From Pseudonocardia sp. KRD291 (GTDB lineage Bacteria; Actinomycetota; Actinomycetes; Mycobacteriales; Pseudonocardiaceae), in NCBI RefSeq assembly GCF_019263595.1, contig NZ_JADQDD010000030.1:1-32674 (forward strand): a stretch of 32,674 bases of DNA. The letters run 5' to 3'. Positions 18,238 through 25,680 of the stretch are shown in pieces; within the stretch, counting starts at the first letter, position 1; every line of letters starts with the position of its first letter. Position numbers and translations under genes: made by a program. The notes beneath the pieces were generated by a model. The model had not been told where the DNA came from. It ran no database searches and saw only the letters and a list, made by a program, of their open reading frames with translations.

Positions 18238-18642
18238 TCATCGTGCGCGCCAGAGCGTGATCACGATGGTGCCGGCCAGGCCGAGGACAGCGATGCCCGC
18301 AGCCGATACGGGCCCGAGCTCGGCTGCATCGGTCCGGAACGTGGCGTGACGCAGGAGCAGCAGATACAGGATCGTGGTGACCGCTGCCGAACCAGCGAGT
18401 ACCAGGACCAGCCTTCTCGCAGCCGCATCCACCGTGTCGATACCGCTGCGCGACAGGCCCAACGAGTAGAACACGACGCCGCACGACAGCACGCACACCC
18501 CGAGAACGCCCAGCGAGTTCAGCGCAACCGTGAGGTCATCCAGGACAACGCCGATGACCGCGGACATCGCGACGCAGCCGCCCAGGACGGTCCCGGCACC
18601 CCGCAGGAGGATGCCCACGTTGGGTGGGAGTGCAGCCGCCAT
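18238..18642 (-). CDS. Small four-helix membrane protein, unknown function
   Basis: 134 aa with four hydrophobic segments at about residues 12-35, 40-60, 72-92 and 108-130, and few charged residues between them. I do not recognise a family. The ATG at 18642 is chosen; GTG at 18648 is also in frame, and neither has a good ribosome site. It lies in the accessory stretch after the tRNA and is divergent from the methylene-THF reductase-like gene. Codon bias is weaker than in the core genes of this window. Confidence 0.55.
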   Translation of the reverse strand: MAAALPPNVGILLRGAGTVLGGCVAMSAVIGVVLDDLTVALNSLGVLGVCVLSCGVVFYSLGLSRSGIDTVDAAARRLVLVLAGSAAVTTILYLLLLRHATFRTDAAELGPVSAAGIAVLGLAGTIVITLWRAR

Positions 18643-18808
18643 CGCCACCGCTCAAGGGAGAGTGATGAAACAGGTGTTGCACGACTGTACTCGACGCGCG
18701 CTTCGTCGCAATCGCCGGAATGGTCGGCTTTCGTCGCAGGCCCGGGCTGCGCATCGCTCTCGCGGCCGTGCCCGGTGCCGACCGGCCCGCACGTGGCGGC
18801 AAGAGCCC

Positions 18809-18821
18809 TATCGTCGGACCA
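18809..18821 (+). promoter_or_regulatory. Candidate -10 of a leaderless transcript
   Basis: TATCGT at 18809-18814 is 6 nt before the ATG at 18821, so transcription would begin at the A of the start codon. No Shine-Dalgarno is present. Confidence 0.4.
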
Positions 18822-19600
18822 TGACCGATGGGTTCCGCATCATCTGCGAGATCGAGCCACCGACGAGGCCCGACCTGAAGCACGCCCGCCACCAGATCGG
18901 TGTCCTGAGCCCGGTGTCGGACTCGTTCCTGATTCCCGACAACCACATCGGTCGCGCCACGGTGTCGAGCATCGCGGTGGCCAACGAGGTCCAGGCCATG
19001 GGCGGGAGCAGCATCGCCTGCGTCAACTCCCGTGATCGCAACCTGCTCGGCTTCCGACGAGATCTTCTGACCGGCGCTGCCTATGGAGTCGATCAGTTCC
19101 TCTTCGTGCAGGGCGACAAGCCGTCGGTCGGTGATCGCACCGGAGAGCTGACCGTGCGGGCCATGATCGAGGAAGCGCGTGCGGCGACCGATCAGGACAC
19201 GTTCGTGGGTTTCGATCCCTTTCGACTCGGGGTGACCGCTGGTCATCGCCGTCGGATGGCGACCTGGAAGCAGACGGCCGACTTCGTCTTCGTCCAGGTC
19301 GGGTACTCCGTCGATGCATTCCTGCGGTGGCGCGAGGCCAACCCGACCGACCTGCCCGTCTACGCCGGCGTCATGGTCCTCGCGAGTGCCGGGATGGCGA
19401 CGAGGCTGCGGGCATCCATCCCCGACATCGAGATCCCGGACGACCTCGTCGACCGCGTCGCGAGCAGTCCGGCCGCGGGTGTCGACGCAGCGTGCGAGCA
19501 GATCCAGGCGCTACGTGAGACAGGAGCGTTCGCCGGGGTGCACCTCGTTCCCGTCAGCCGCTTTCGCGAAGTGGCGGCGCAGCTCGAACAACAGCTCTAG
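18821..19600 (+). CDS. Methylenetetrahydrofolate reductase-like protein
   Basis: 259 aa, resembling a TIM-barrel methylene-THF reductase. I-C-E-I-E-P-P at residues 8-14 corresponds to the F-E-x-x-P-P start of the family, and Y-G-V-D-Q-F-L-F-V-Q-G-D-K-P near 95 to the strand that ends in a G-D-x-P loop. D-T-F-V-G-F-D-P-F-R-L-G-V-T-A-G-H follows near 130. It lacks the Y-G-A-G-G-S-type segment of MetF. It may therefore be a divergent member involved in C1 or demethylation metabolism, not the biosynthetic MetF (inference). The frame is open upstream, and ATG at 18664 has a fair ribosome site, but the added 52 residues are an Arg-rich, non-protein-like stretch. The stop abuts that of the convergent PPOX gene. 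Confidence 0.65.
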   Translation: MTDGFRIICEIEPPTRPDLKHARHQIGVLSPVSDSFLIPDNHIGRATVSSIAVANEVQAMGGSSIACVNSRDRNLLGFRRDLLTGAAYGVDQFLFVQGDKPSVGDRTGELTVRAMIEEARAATDQDTFVGFDPFRLGVTAGHRRRMATWKQTADFVFVQVGYSVDAFLRWREANPTDLPVYAGVMVLASAGMATRLRASIPDIEIPDDLVDRVASSPAAGVDAACEQIQALRETGAFAGVHLVPVSRFREVAAQLEQQL

Positions 19601-20008
19601 CTAGTGGTCTGTGCGCACAACCGGGTACCACTCGTCGCCGACGGCCTCGCCTGCGAGGTTCCAGACCCACGAGGTCACCGGTGTGATCCGCATGTAGGTT
19701 CCGGGGCCGACCATGCCGGTCCGATCGATGGGTTGTTCGGCGTGTCCGTAGATCCTGATTCCTCGAGCGATGAACGGCTCGAACGAGGGGAAGTCGTCGA
19801 AGACGATCGACACCATCGGGTTCCCGGCTGCGACGTTCCGGAACTTCCGCGTCCTGACGACCGATCCGCCGCCACCGACCCAGAAGCAACTACCGTCGAA
19901 CTCGACCGCGACGGGCACCACGTCGGGCTGCCCATCGGCCGAGACCGTCGCGAGTCGTCCCAGCGGCTGCGAACGGATGAAGTCGGCTTCCTGCTCTGTG
20001 AACGACAT
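19601..20008 (-). CDS. PPOX-class (F420/FMN-dependent) oxidoreductase
   Basis: 135-aa split-barrel protein. F-I-R-S-Q-P-L-G-R-L-A-T-V-S-A-D-G-Q-P near residue 10 and V-V-P-V-A-V-E-F-D-G near 30 are typical of the actinobacterial PPOX group that binds F420 or FMN. T-R-K-F-R-N-V and V-S-I-V-F-D-D are also typical. The ATG at 20008 has GGAGG just upstream, which favours it over an upstream in-frame ATG at 20032. The natural substrate is not predictable. The last codons converge with the methylene-THF reductase-like gene, with back-to-back TAG stops. Confidence 0.8.
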   Translation of the reverse strand: MSFTEQEADFIRSQPLGRLATVSADGQPDVVPVAVEFDGSCFWVGGGGSVVRTRKFRNVAAGNPMVSIVFDDFPSFEPFIARGIRIYGHAEQPIDRTGMVGPGTYMRITPVTSWVWNLAGEAVGDEWYPVVRTDH

Positions 20009-20093
20009 TCTTCCTCCATCTCCGGCTGACAAGGTGACGGCCGGCGGTCGGCCGGCTCGACCTACTGCTGCTGTGTGAGGTGAGGAGCCACGA

Positions 20094-20687
20094 ATGCTCG
20101 ATCCGAACTGGGTATTCCTCAGCGCAGCTCTCGGACTGGCCGGCAGCGTCCGTTACGCGGTAGCCACCATGACAGGTGCCGCACAGCCCAACCTCGTGAC
20201 CTGGGTGCTCTGGGCAGCAGCACCTCTGATCGGGTTCCTCGCCCAGCTCGACGCCGGAGTCGGTCTGCCGGCCGTTCTGACCCTCGCGGCCGGTGTCGGT
20301 CCGCTCGTCGTCATCGTCGCTGCGCTCGCGACCAGGCACGGGCGGGCCCGGATCGGATCGTTCGACGTCGCCTGTGCGCTCATCGCCGGACTCGCCCTGG
20401 CCGTGTGGCTCGGCTTCGACGCCGCTCCCGTCGCCGTGATCTTCGCTGTCGGAGCCGATGCGGCAGCGGCACTACCGACGATCCGGAAAGCGTGGCGGGA
20501 CCCCGACTCCGAGAACCTGCTGTTCTACGTCCTGGTCGGTATCGGCGCGACGATCACGCTCCTGACCCTTCGCGCGTGGAGCCCGTCCGACTGGGCCTTC
20601 GCCGTCTACATGCTGACCTTGTGCATGCTGCTCGTCGGCATCGTGACGACGCGGCGAGGCTCGCTCACCGCGCGAGCCGCTCGGTGA
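20094..20687 (+). CDS. Multi-spanning membrane protein with PQ-loop-like repeats
   Basis: 197 aa with about six hydrophobic segments. Two internal regions, A-Q-P-N-L-V-T-W-V-L-W-A near residue 30 and L-P-T-I-R-K-A-W-R-D-P-D-S-E-N near 125, resemble the PQ-loop repeat of small transporters (P-x-x-x-K-x-x-R-x-x-x-S pattern). The ATG has GGAG about 9 nt upstream. Codon choice is noticeably less G/C-biased than in the flanking core genes. Transport function is an inference from the fold resemblance only. Confidence 0.6.
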   Translation: MLDPNWVFLSAALGLAGSVRYAVATMTGAAQPNLVTWVLWAAAPLIGFLAQLDAGVGLPAVLTLAAGVGPLVVIVAALATRHGRARIGSFDVACALIAGLALAVWLGFDAAPVAVIFAVGADAAAALPTIRKAWRDPDSENLLFYVLVGIGATITLLTLRAWSPSDWAFAVYMLTLCMLLVGIVTTRRGSLTARAAR

Positions 20688-20713
20688 GGGGACCTGTGAC
20701 TACGGTGACAAGC

Positions 20714-20851
20714 ATGGCCTCGTCGAAGATGGCCGCGCCGCTGGACGACGCCGAGCACGCCGCGGTGAACATCGAGGTGGCGGTAGCGGGATGGATGCCG
20801 GCGGCGGGCTCTACTCTTTGGCGGGAGAGGAAATGCCGTGTCTGCTGGTGA
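20714..20851 (+). pseudogene. Short open frame, possible truncated gene start
   Basis: A 45-codon frame starts M-A-S-S-K-M-A-A-P-L-D-D-A-E-H and ends inside the start of the cyclase gene. TACGGT at 20701-20706 lies 7 nt before its ATG, a leaderless promoter arrangement. The first 34 codons are strongly G/C-biased at the third position, then the bias stops abruptly. It may be the surviving 5' end of a deleted gene, possibly a regulator of the cyclase, or an expressed small peptide. I do not recognise the family. Confidence 0.3.
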
Positions 20852-21842
20852 TCGGAACCGCGTGACCGGAGGAGCCGATGCCGGCAGGACGGCAGCGCGA
20901 CCGATGCCCACACAGGACGACGTGCTCGGATACTTCGACACGTTGTCGAACTGGGGACGGTGGGGCGACGACGACGAGCGCGGCACCCTGAACCACGTCA
21001 CCGACGACGTCCGGCTGGCGGCGGCGCGGTCCGTGCGCCACGGCAGGAGCGTGTCGTGTGCATGGGAGGTCTCCGTCCCGGACGACATGGAGCGGTCGAC
21101 GACGACGTGCCCGTGCGCCGCCGACATGCCGGGTGCCGAGAACATGCCGGTGCCCGCGTTCCACAACGACCGTCGCTGGGGCTTCTCGTCCGAGCGGCTC
21201 GGCATCACCTTCCACGGCCACACGCTCACCCACGTCGACTCGCCGTGCCACCTGTTCTGGGACGGCTCGATGTACAACGGGCGGTCGCACTCGATGGTCG
21301 ACGCCGCCACGGGATCAGCGTGGGCCGCGGTCACGGCGGCGGCGAACGGGATCCTCACGCGTGGTGTCCTGCTGGACGTCGCGGCGGTCCGCGACGTGCC
21401 GTGGCTGGAGCCGGGGCAGGGTGTGTTCCCCGAGGATCTCGAGAAGGCCGAGCGTCGCCAGGGCGTGCGGGTGCGGTCCGGCGATGCGGTGCTCCTGCGG
21501 ACCGGCTACGGGCGCGCCCGGTACGAGACCGGTGAGGCGAGTGGCTTCACGCAGGCCGGCTGGCACGCGTCCTGCCTGCCGTGGCTGCACGAACGGGAGG
21601 TCGCGCTGATCGGCGCCGACACCCCTCAGGACGTCCAGCCGTCGGGGTACGACGATGTGTTGATGCCGGTCCACGCCGTGGGCCTCGTCGCGATGGGTCT
21701 GTGGCTGCTCGACAACTGCGACCTGGAGCCGTGCGCGACGACGGCCGCCGAGCTCGGCCAGTGGGACTTCCACCTCGCTGTTGCGCCGGTCCGCTTCGCC
21801 GGAACGTCGGGCAGCCCGGTCAACCCGATTGCGACGTTCTGA
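20838..21842 (+). CDS. Cyclase family protein (kynurenine formamidase-like metal hydrolase)
   Basis: 334 aa metal-dependent hydrolase. The family metal-binding motif appears as H-T-L-T-H-V-D-S-P-C-H near residue 128, with Leu where many members have Gly. W-G-D-D-D-E-R-G-T-L-N near 43 is typical of the larger plant/actinobacterial cyclase-like subgroup. L-L-R-T-G-Y-G-R near 222 and H-A-V-G-L-V-A-M-G near 278 are also conserved in it. The GTG start has GGAGAGG 8 nt upstream. TACTCT at 20812-20817 could be its -10. Known relatives hydrolyse formylkynurenine, cyclic amides or small esters; the substrate here is unknown. The first 25 codons have a more relaxed codon use than the rest. Confidence 0.8.
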   Translation: MSAGDRNRVTGGADAGRTAARPMPTQDDVLGYFDTLSNWGRWGDDDERGTLNHVTDDVRLAAARSVRHGRSVSCAWEVSVPDDMERSTTTCPCAADMPGAENMPVPAFHNDRRWGFSSERLGITFHGHTLTHVDSPCHLFWDGSMYNGRSHSMVDAATGSAWAAVTAAANGILTRGVLLDVAAVRDVPWLEPGQGVFPEDLEKAERRQGVRVRSGDAVLLRTGYGRARYETGEASGFTQAGWHASCLPWLHEREVALIGADTPQDVQPSGYDDVLMPVHAVGLVAMGLWLLDNCDLEPCATTAAELGQWDFHLAVAPVRFAGTSGSPVNPIATF

Positions 21843-21885
21843 CCGGCGGGTGGCGGGCGCAGGCGGCGCGCCGGCCGCGTCCGGG

Positions 21886-22509
21886 TCACGACCCGATGCG
21901 CTCGGCGATCGTCGGCTGGCCGGGGCCGGTCAGTTCCTCTGCGATTCCCCGACGTCCGGCGATGACCATGAGCAGGGACTCCGCGGGTCCCTCGACCGCG
22001 GGTCCGCCTCCGGCAGTCCAGTCCAGGTCGGTGGCGACGAGCGTGAGCCCGCGGATCCGTCTCGACGCCCCGATGGGCGGCGCGGTGCGGGCGAAGTCCA
22101 GGACGGCGCGCATCCGATCAGCCGGGATGTTTCGGGGCAGACCGAGTGGGCGACGGATGTCCTGGTGGTGGATGGTGGCGTCGGTCAGGGCGATCCTCCC
22201 TCCGAACCCGGCGGTGAGGCCCCGCGGCTGCTGGTGGCTCCTGGCCAGTGCGAGCAGCTCGTCCGGACCGTGGTCGGCGTGGGCGGCGACCCCCGCGGCG
22301 TTGACCCTGTCCGGCAGGAGCCCGCCCCTGACGAAGCGGCCGACGAGACCGCCCAGGCTCAGGCCGTCGTAGCTGTACATGTGCGCGACGACGTCTCGGA
22401 CCCGCCATCCCGCACACAGCGACGGCGCGTCCCACTGGTCCGCAGTCAGCGATGCGAGCAGGTCGACGACGTCGGCTCGCTCGGCACGGGCCAGGCGCAT
22501 CGTGTCCAT
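21886..22509 (-). CDS. Maleylpyruvate isomerase N-terminal (MDMPI/DinB-like) protein
   Basis: 207 aa with the mycothiol-dependent isomerase fold. [20 protein letters not shown] (about residues 21-40) followed by V-A-H is the actinobacterial MDMPI_N signature, the His being a likely metal ligand. [14 protein letters not shown] near 112 is the second conserved region. Such proteins act in mycothiol-linked transfers, mostly uncharacterised. The ATG at 22509 has no ribosome site; TAGCGT (22523-22518) ends 8 nt before it. It follows the VOC gene by 43 bp and converges with the cyclase gene. Confidence 0.8.
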   Translation of the reverse strand: MDTMRLARAERADVVDLLASLTADQWDAPSLCAGWRVRDVVAHMYSYDGLSLGGLVGRFVRGGLLPDRVNAAGVAAHADHGPDELLALARSHQQPRGLTAGFGGRIALTDATIHHQDIRRPLGLPRNIPADRMRAVLDFARTAPPIGASRRIRGLTLVATDLDWTAGGGPAVEGPAESLLMVIAGRRGIAEELTGPGQPTIAERIGS

Positions 22510-22552
22510 GGGCGGGGACGCTAACGGGGGAACCCGACCCGGGCAACGCGCA

Positions 22553-22933
22553 TCAGAGCGGGTCGAGACGGGCCTTGAGCAGGCAGAACTCGTTGCCTTC
22601 GGGGTCGGCCAGGACATGCCACTGCTCCTGCCCGGTCTGGCCGATGTCGACCGGGCGCGCACCGAGATCCAGAAGGCGGTCGAGTTCGGCGTCCTGGTCG
22701 CGGTCGGTGGCGTTGACGTCGACGTGCAGCCGGGACTTCCCCGGCTCCGGCTCGTCCCTGCGACTGAGGATGATCGTCGGCTGCGGCCCGCCGAACCCCT
22801 CGCGCGGCCCGATCTCGATGGTGCCGTCGTCCTCGCGGTCGAGCACGACGAAGTCCAGGACCTCGCACCAGAACCGCGCCAGCACCTCGGGGTCGCGGCA
22901 GCCGAGCACGACCTCGCTGATGCGACATGCCAT
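22553..22933 (-). CDS. VOC family (glyoxalase-like) protein
   Basis: 126 aa, one vicinal-oxygen-chelate domain made of two beta-alpha-beta-beta-beta modules: [15 protein letters not shown] near residue 8, and [13 protein letters not shown] near 104. The second ends in the typical D-P-E-G-N metal-side motif. L-H-V-D-V-N-A-T-D near 69 is the central strand. Members include dioxygenases and antibiotic-binding proteins; none can be chosen here. It sits 15 bp downstream of the small Cys-rich gene and is probably co-transcribed with it. Confidence 0.8.
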   Translation of the reverse strand: MACRISEVVLGCRDPEVLARFWCEVLDFVVLDREDDGTIEIGPREGFGGPQPTIILSRRDEPEPGKSRLHVDVNATDRDQDAELDRLLDLGARPVDIGQTGQEQWHVLADPEGNEFCLLKARLDPL

Positions 22934-22948
22934 GAACGGGACCCGCTC

Positions 22949-23209
22949 TCAGTCCGGGATCGGGGCGCCTGCAGGCCGGCAGGTGGGGCAGAGATCCGCA
23001 CCCTTGCCCAGGGCCGTGGCTTCCGGGAACTCGTGCGGGAACTGCGCGCGCGGAAGGCCGCACAGCGTCTCGGCGGAGTCGGGGCCGTCGGGGCCGTCGA
23101 CGAGGTGGGTCTCGGCATCGGGATGCCTGCCCAGGTCCGGCTTGCCCGCGTAGATCCTCCCGGCACGGAGACCCGGGTAGTCGGCCCAGACGAACCCCGA
23201 AGCCACCAT
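22949..23209 (-). CDS. Small Cys-containing hypothetical protein (possible zinc ribbon)
   Basis: 86 aa. The C-terminal half has T-L-C-G-L-P-R near residue 50 and D-L-C-P-T-C-R-P near 75, giving C-x2-C plus an upstream Cys and several His, as in small zinc-binding actinobacterial proteins. The N-terminus is [12 protein letters not shown]. The frame is open further upstream to 23443, but that part reads as non-protein; the ATG at 23209 begins the plausible segment. TAGGCT about 19 nt upstream could be a -10. Function unknown. Confidence 0.5.
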   Translation of the reverse strand: MVASGFVWADYPGLRAGRIYAGKPDLGRHPDAETHLVDGPDGPDSAETLCGLPRAQFPHEFPEATALGKGADLCPTCRPAGAPIPD

Positions 23210-23350
23210 GATGCGCGACACGCCGTCGAGCCTAGGGCTCCGACCGGCCGGGAGGCACCCGCGCGGGGAGATCACCCGAACCCGGCAGTGTGGGGACGCG
23301 TTCACGCTTGCCCTTCGACCTGTTCGCCACCTCCGAGGAAGCCGCCCCAC

Positions 23351-23692
23351 ATGCTGATCGCCCGTTCCATCGCCCTGTTCGTCGTCGCGGCGTTGCTCGA
23401 GATCGGCGGTGCGTGGCTCGTGTGGCAGGGCCTGCGCGAGCACCGCGGCTGGATCTGGATCGGAGCCGGGGTCGTCGCACTCGGCCTCTACGGGTTCGTC
23501 GCCACCCTGCAGCCCGAAGCGAACTTCGGACGCATCCTCGCCGCGTACGGCGGGGTCTTCGTCGCCGGCTCGCTGGCGTGGGCCATGGTGGCCGATGGGT
23601 TCGAGCCCGACCGGTACGACGTCACCGGAGCCCTCATCTGTCTGATCGGCGTCGCGGTGATCATGTACGCCCCGCGGTCCGGAGCACTGTGA
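23351..23692 (+). CDS. UPF0060 (YnfA-like) membrane protein
   Basis: 113-aa four-helix inner-membrane protein of the YnfA family, related in size and topology to small multidrug-resistance transporters. The family features [12 protein letters not shown] near residue 14, Y-G-F-V-A-T-L-Q-P near 46, [10 protein letters not shown] near 58 and D-G-F-E-P-D-R-Y-D near 81 are all present. The ATG at 23351 has GAGGAAG about 11 nt upstream. The frame is open for nearly 1 kb upstream but without coding character. Efflux is inferred from the family and not proven. Confidence 0.9.
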   Translation: MLIARSIALFVVAALLEIGGAWLVWQGLREHRGWIWIGAGVVALGLYGFVATLQPEANFGRILAAYGGVFVAGSLAWAMVADGFEPDRYDVTGALICLIGVAVIMYAPRSGAL

Positions 23693-23737
23693 GCGGCTCC
23701 GCCCTTCTCTCGGCGCGCGTTCGGGCCTTTCCCCTGA

Positions 23738-24295
23738 TCAGGTCCGATGGCCGAGGGCGTCCATCGCCGCGGTGATGATGTGGGGGAGCAGTTCCCGCTC
23801 GCGCCCCGAGCGGACCGCGGCGTCCGCAGCCGACTGGATGCCCGCGGTCGCGCTCAGGACCCGCACCAGCCGCTCGTCCGAGTAGGACTCCGGCCCCAGT
23901 CCGAATGCGCCGGCCAGCGCCGTCCCCGCCTGCAGCAGCTCGGGTGACGCGGCCTCGGGGGCGCTGGCGACGACGGAGGAGAGGAACGCCGCGGTCCCCG
24001 GCCAGTTCAGCGTCGCGTCCACCAGTGCCTCCACGAGTGCGCGGTCGCGCTCGATCCCGGCCGGCACGCCGGCGACCCGCTCGACGAGCGACGCGGTCCG
24101 CTCCCGAGCGGACCGGACGGCGGCGAGATGGATCGCGTCCTTGCTGGGGAAGCGGTACAGCAGGCCGGCCTTCGAGTAGCCGACCTCGTCGGCGACCTGC
24201 TGCAGGGACGTGTGCCGGAAGCCGTGACGTGCGAACAGCGCGGACGCGCGGTCCACGATCTCCGCGTCGGTCTGGTCCCGGGTTCGGCGAGGCAT
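23738..24295 (-). CDS. TetR-family transcriptional regulator
   Basis: 185 aa. The helix-turn-helix lies at residues 10-55: A-S-A-L-F-A-R-H-G-F-R-H-T-S-L-Q-Q-V-A-D followed by E-V-G-Y-S-K-A-G-L-L-Y-R-F-P-S-K-D. The C-terminal ligand-binding domain has no recognisable specificity. It is divergent from the SpoIIM-like membrane gene, and the intergenic region has a clear inverted-repeat operator, so it likely represses itself and that gene. Its own -10 (TAGTGT at 24307-24302) ends 6 nt before the ATG, which implies a leaderless mRNA. Confidence 0.92.
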   Translation of the reverse strand: MPRRTRDQTDAEIVDRASALFARHGFRHTSLQQVADEVGYSKAGLLYRFPSKDAIHLAAVRSARERTASLVERVAGVPAGIERDRALVEALVDATLNWPGTAAFLSSVVASAPEAASPELLQAGTALAGAFGLGPESYSDERLVRVLSATAGIQSAADAAVRSGRERELLPHIITAAMDALGHRT

Positions 24296-24301
24296 GGGGC
24301 C

Positions 24302-24307
24302 ACACTA
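24302..24307 (-). promoter_or_regulatory. -10 element of the tetR-type gene, leaderless arrangement
   Basis: TAGTGT on the minus strand is separated by 6 nt from the ATG at 24295. Transcription should start at the A of the ATG. One arm of the operator lies between this hexamer and the expected -35. Confidence 0.45.
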
Positions 24308-24315
24308 GCGCTCGT

Positions 24316-24352
24316 CCGACCATTTTGGTAGAACTCTGACCGATATGGTCGG
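24316..24352. promoter_or_regulatory. TetR operator: inverted repeat CCGACCAT-N21-ATGGTCGG
   Basis: The two 8-bp arms (24316-24323 and 24345-24352) are perfect inverted copies. Each arm also belongs to a smaller dyad: ACCATTTTGGT, and GACCGATATGGTC (24338-24350). TATGGT at 24344-24349 is a good -10 for the SpoIIM-like gene, with TTTTGG 15-16 bp upstream, so a bound repressor would cover both divergent promoters. Confidence 0.65.
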
Positions 24353-24386
24353 CAACCGCGGGCCACCGACAGAACGGACACGAGAC

Positions 24387-25010
24387 ATGCGAGCCCTTCG
24401 CAGGCCCTTCCAGGTCATCCGCGCCGACCTCCGCCCCTATCTCGTGATGAACGTCGTCGTCTACGGGCTGGCCCTCCTCGGCATGGCCCTCGGAATGCTG
24501 TTCCCCGACCTGTACGCGGCGCGGAGCGCGCCGGTACAGGCCGAGGACGGTTGGACGTCGTCGCTGGTGATGGCGGTGATCGACAACGTCTGGACGTTCG
24601 CGGGCACCATCCTGCTCGTCAACGTCTTCGCGACGGCGCTGCTGCTCATCGTCCTGCCGTCACTGGTCGTCCCGTTCGCCGGGCTCGTGGTCTTCGGGCT
24701 CAAGACACTCGACCTGGGCATCGTCCTGGCCCCGGTCGACGCGACCGCCACGAAGATCCTTCTCCCACACTCCCTCACCCTGCTCATCGAGTTCCAGGCG
24801 TACGTGCTCGTCATGCTCGGCGCCTACCTGCTGGGCAGGTCCTGGCTCCGCCCGTCGACGGTCGGCGCGTCCACCCGGCGCCAGGGTTACGTGGGCGGAC
24901 TGAGCCGGCTCGGCTGGCTCTGGGTGCCGGCGTTCGTCCTGTTCGTCGTCGGTGCGATCTACGAGGCGTTCGAGGTCCTGTACCTCGTCCCGCCGCTGCT
25001 CGCGCCCTGA
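24387..25010 (+). CDS. SpoIIM/DUF95-like integral membrane protein
   Basis: 207 aa with about five membrane helices. It has an N-terminal basic stretch F-Q-V-I-R-A-D-L-R-P-Y-L and the conserved L-P-H-S-L-T-L-L-I-E-F-Q-A-Y-V near residue 126. That P-H...E pattern before a helix ending G-A-Y-L-L-G is typical of stage II sporulation protein M-type membrane proteins. Such proteins occur in non-sporulating actinobacteria with unknown roles. The ATG at 24387 is preferred over ATG 24345, which lies inside the operator. It is divergent from, and probably repressed by, the TetR regulator, whose inducer may be a membrane-active compound (guess). Confidence 0.6.
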   Translation: MRALRRPFQVIRADLRPYLVMNVVVYGLALLGMALGMLFPDLYAARSAPVQAEDGWTSSLVMAVIDNVWTFAGTILLVNVFATALLLIVLPSLVVPFAGLVVFGLKTLDLGIVLAPVDATATKILLPHSLTLLIEFQAYVLVMLGAYLLGRSWLRPSTVGASTRRQGYVGGLSRLGWLWVPAFVLFVVGAIYEAFEVLYLVPPLLAP

Positions 25011-25032
25011 CCGCGGCCGGGATGCACCGGGG

Positions 25033-25503
25033 TTACCCGTCGACACCGGCGACCGCGGGCCCTGTCGCGTGCGGCGGGCCGGCCGCGCCCTGCGTGGCCA
25101 CGTCGCGTGTCCAGAGTTCCACCACGTGGCCGTCGGGATCGGTCACGTACGCCGAGCGCTGGCCGGCAGCTGTGGGGTCGTCCCCGAAGTAGACCTCGTC
25201 GACGTACTCACCGTGCGACCGGATCCGGGCAACGACGGCGTCGTAGTCGGCCTCCGCGACCGTCATCGCGAAATGCACGTGGACCCCGCCCCGCGAACCG
25301 GCGATGCCGACCTGAGGCCTCCACAACCCGATCCGGGTCCGGTCACCGGACTGCATCCAGACGGCCTCGCGGCCTCGGAAGGCGTCGCCCTCCCAGCGGC
25401 CCACGACCGGGAGGCCGAGTACGTCGCTGTAGAACCGCTCGGACGCGTCCAGGTCGCGGGCCTCGATCACGAGCTCGGTCACACCCATCGTCAGATCCGG
25501 CAC
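25033..25503 (-). CDS. VOC family (glyoxalase/dioxygenase-like) protein
   Basis: 156 aa. A VOC domain opens with M-G-V-T-E-L-V-I-E-A-R-D-L-D-A-S-E-R-F-Y, followed by V-L-G-L-P-V-V-G-R-W, and ends with A-Y-V-T-D-P-D-G-H-V-V-E-L-W, the usual metal-ligand strand. Central G-V-H-V-H-F-A-M near residue 75 supplies another likely ligand. GTG at 25503 is the start: GAGGAG lies 6 nt upstream, whereas the longer frame from 25551 has no ribosome site. A further ATG at codon 6 is possible. The 20-residue Ala/Gly/Pro-rich tail is outside the domain. Substrate unknown. Confidence 0.82.
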   Translation of the reverse strand: MPDLTMGVTELVIEARDLDASERFYSDVLGLPVVGRWEGDAFRGREAVWMQSGDRTRIGLWRPQVGIAGSRGGVHVHFAMTVAEADYDAVVARIRSHGEYVDEVYFGDDPTAAGQRSAYVTDPDGHVVELWTRDVATQGAAGPPHATGPAVAGVDG

Positions 25504-25622
25504 TGCCTGCTCCTCGGCTCGGTGGGCTGTGGGGACAGGGTCCGACCTCACGTGCGGTTCAGGTCAAGCGTCGGTTCGGGGCGGCGGCAGCGGTCCGGAC
25601 CGCGCAGTGCACCGCAGACCGG

Positions 25623-25651
25623 TTGAGGCGACCCCTCGCGGTCGATACGTT
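25623..25651 (+). promoter_or_regulatory. Sigma-70-type promoter for the GrpB gene (TTGAGG-17-TACGTT)
   Basis: TTGAGG at 25623-25628 and TACGTT at 25646-25651 are separated by 17 bp. The predicted start near 25658 leaves a leader of about 23 nt that contains the GAGAGGG ribosome site before GTG 25681. Confidence 0.55.
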
Positions 25652-25680
25652 GGCGTGCTGCCTACCGAGAGGGTCGCGCC

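Noticed and set aside
17786-18496. Minus-strand 236-codon frame ending antisense to the tRNA
   Set aside because: Its C-terminus is the antisense translation of the tRNA, a known type of mis-annotation, and the rest has no domain.
18664-18820. Alternative ATG start with ribosome site for the methylene-THF reductase-like gene
   Set aside because: It would add 52 mostly Arg/Ser residues not seen in the family. The later ATG has a leaderless promoter arrangement.
21843-21885. GC-rich stretch between the cyclase and MDMPI genes as an intrinsic terminator
   Set aside because: The self-complementary bases do not form one good stem, and there is no T-tract.
22379-23350. Long N-terminal extension of the UPF0060 gene
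   Set aside because: UPF0060 proteins are about 110 aa, and the extension overlaps minus-strand genes in the VOC region.
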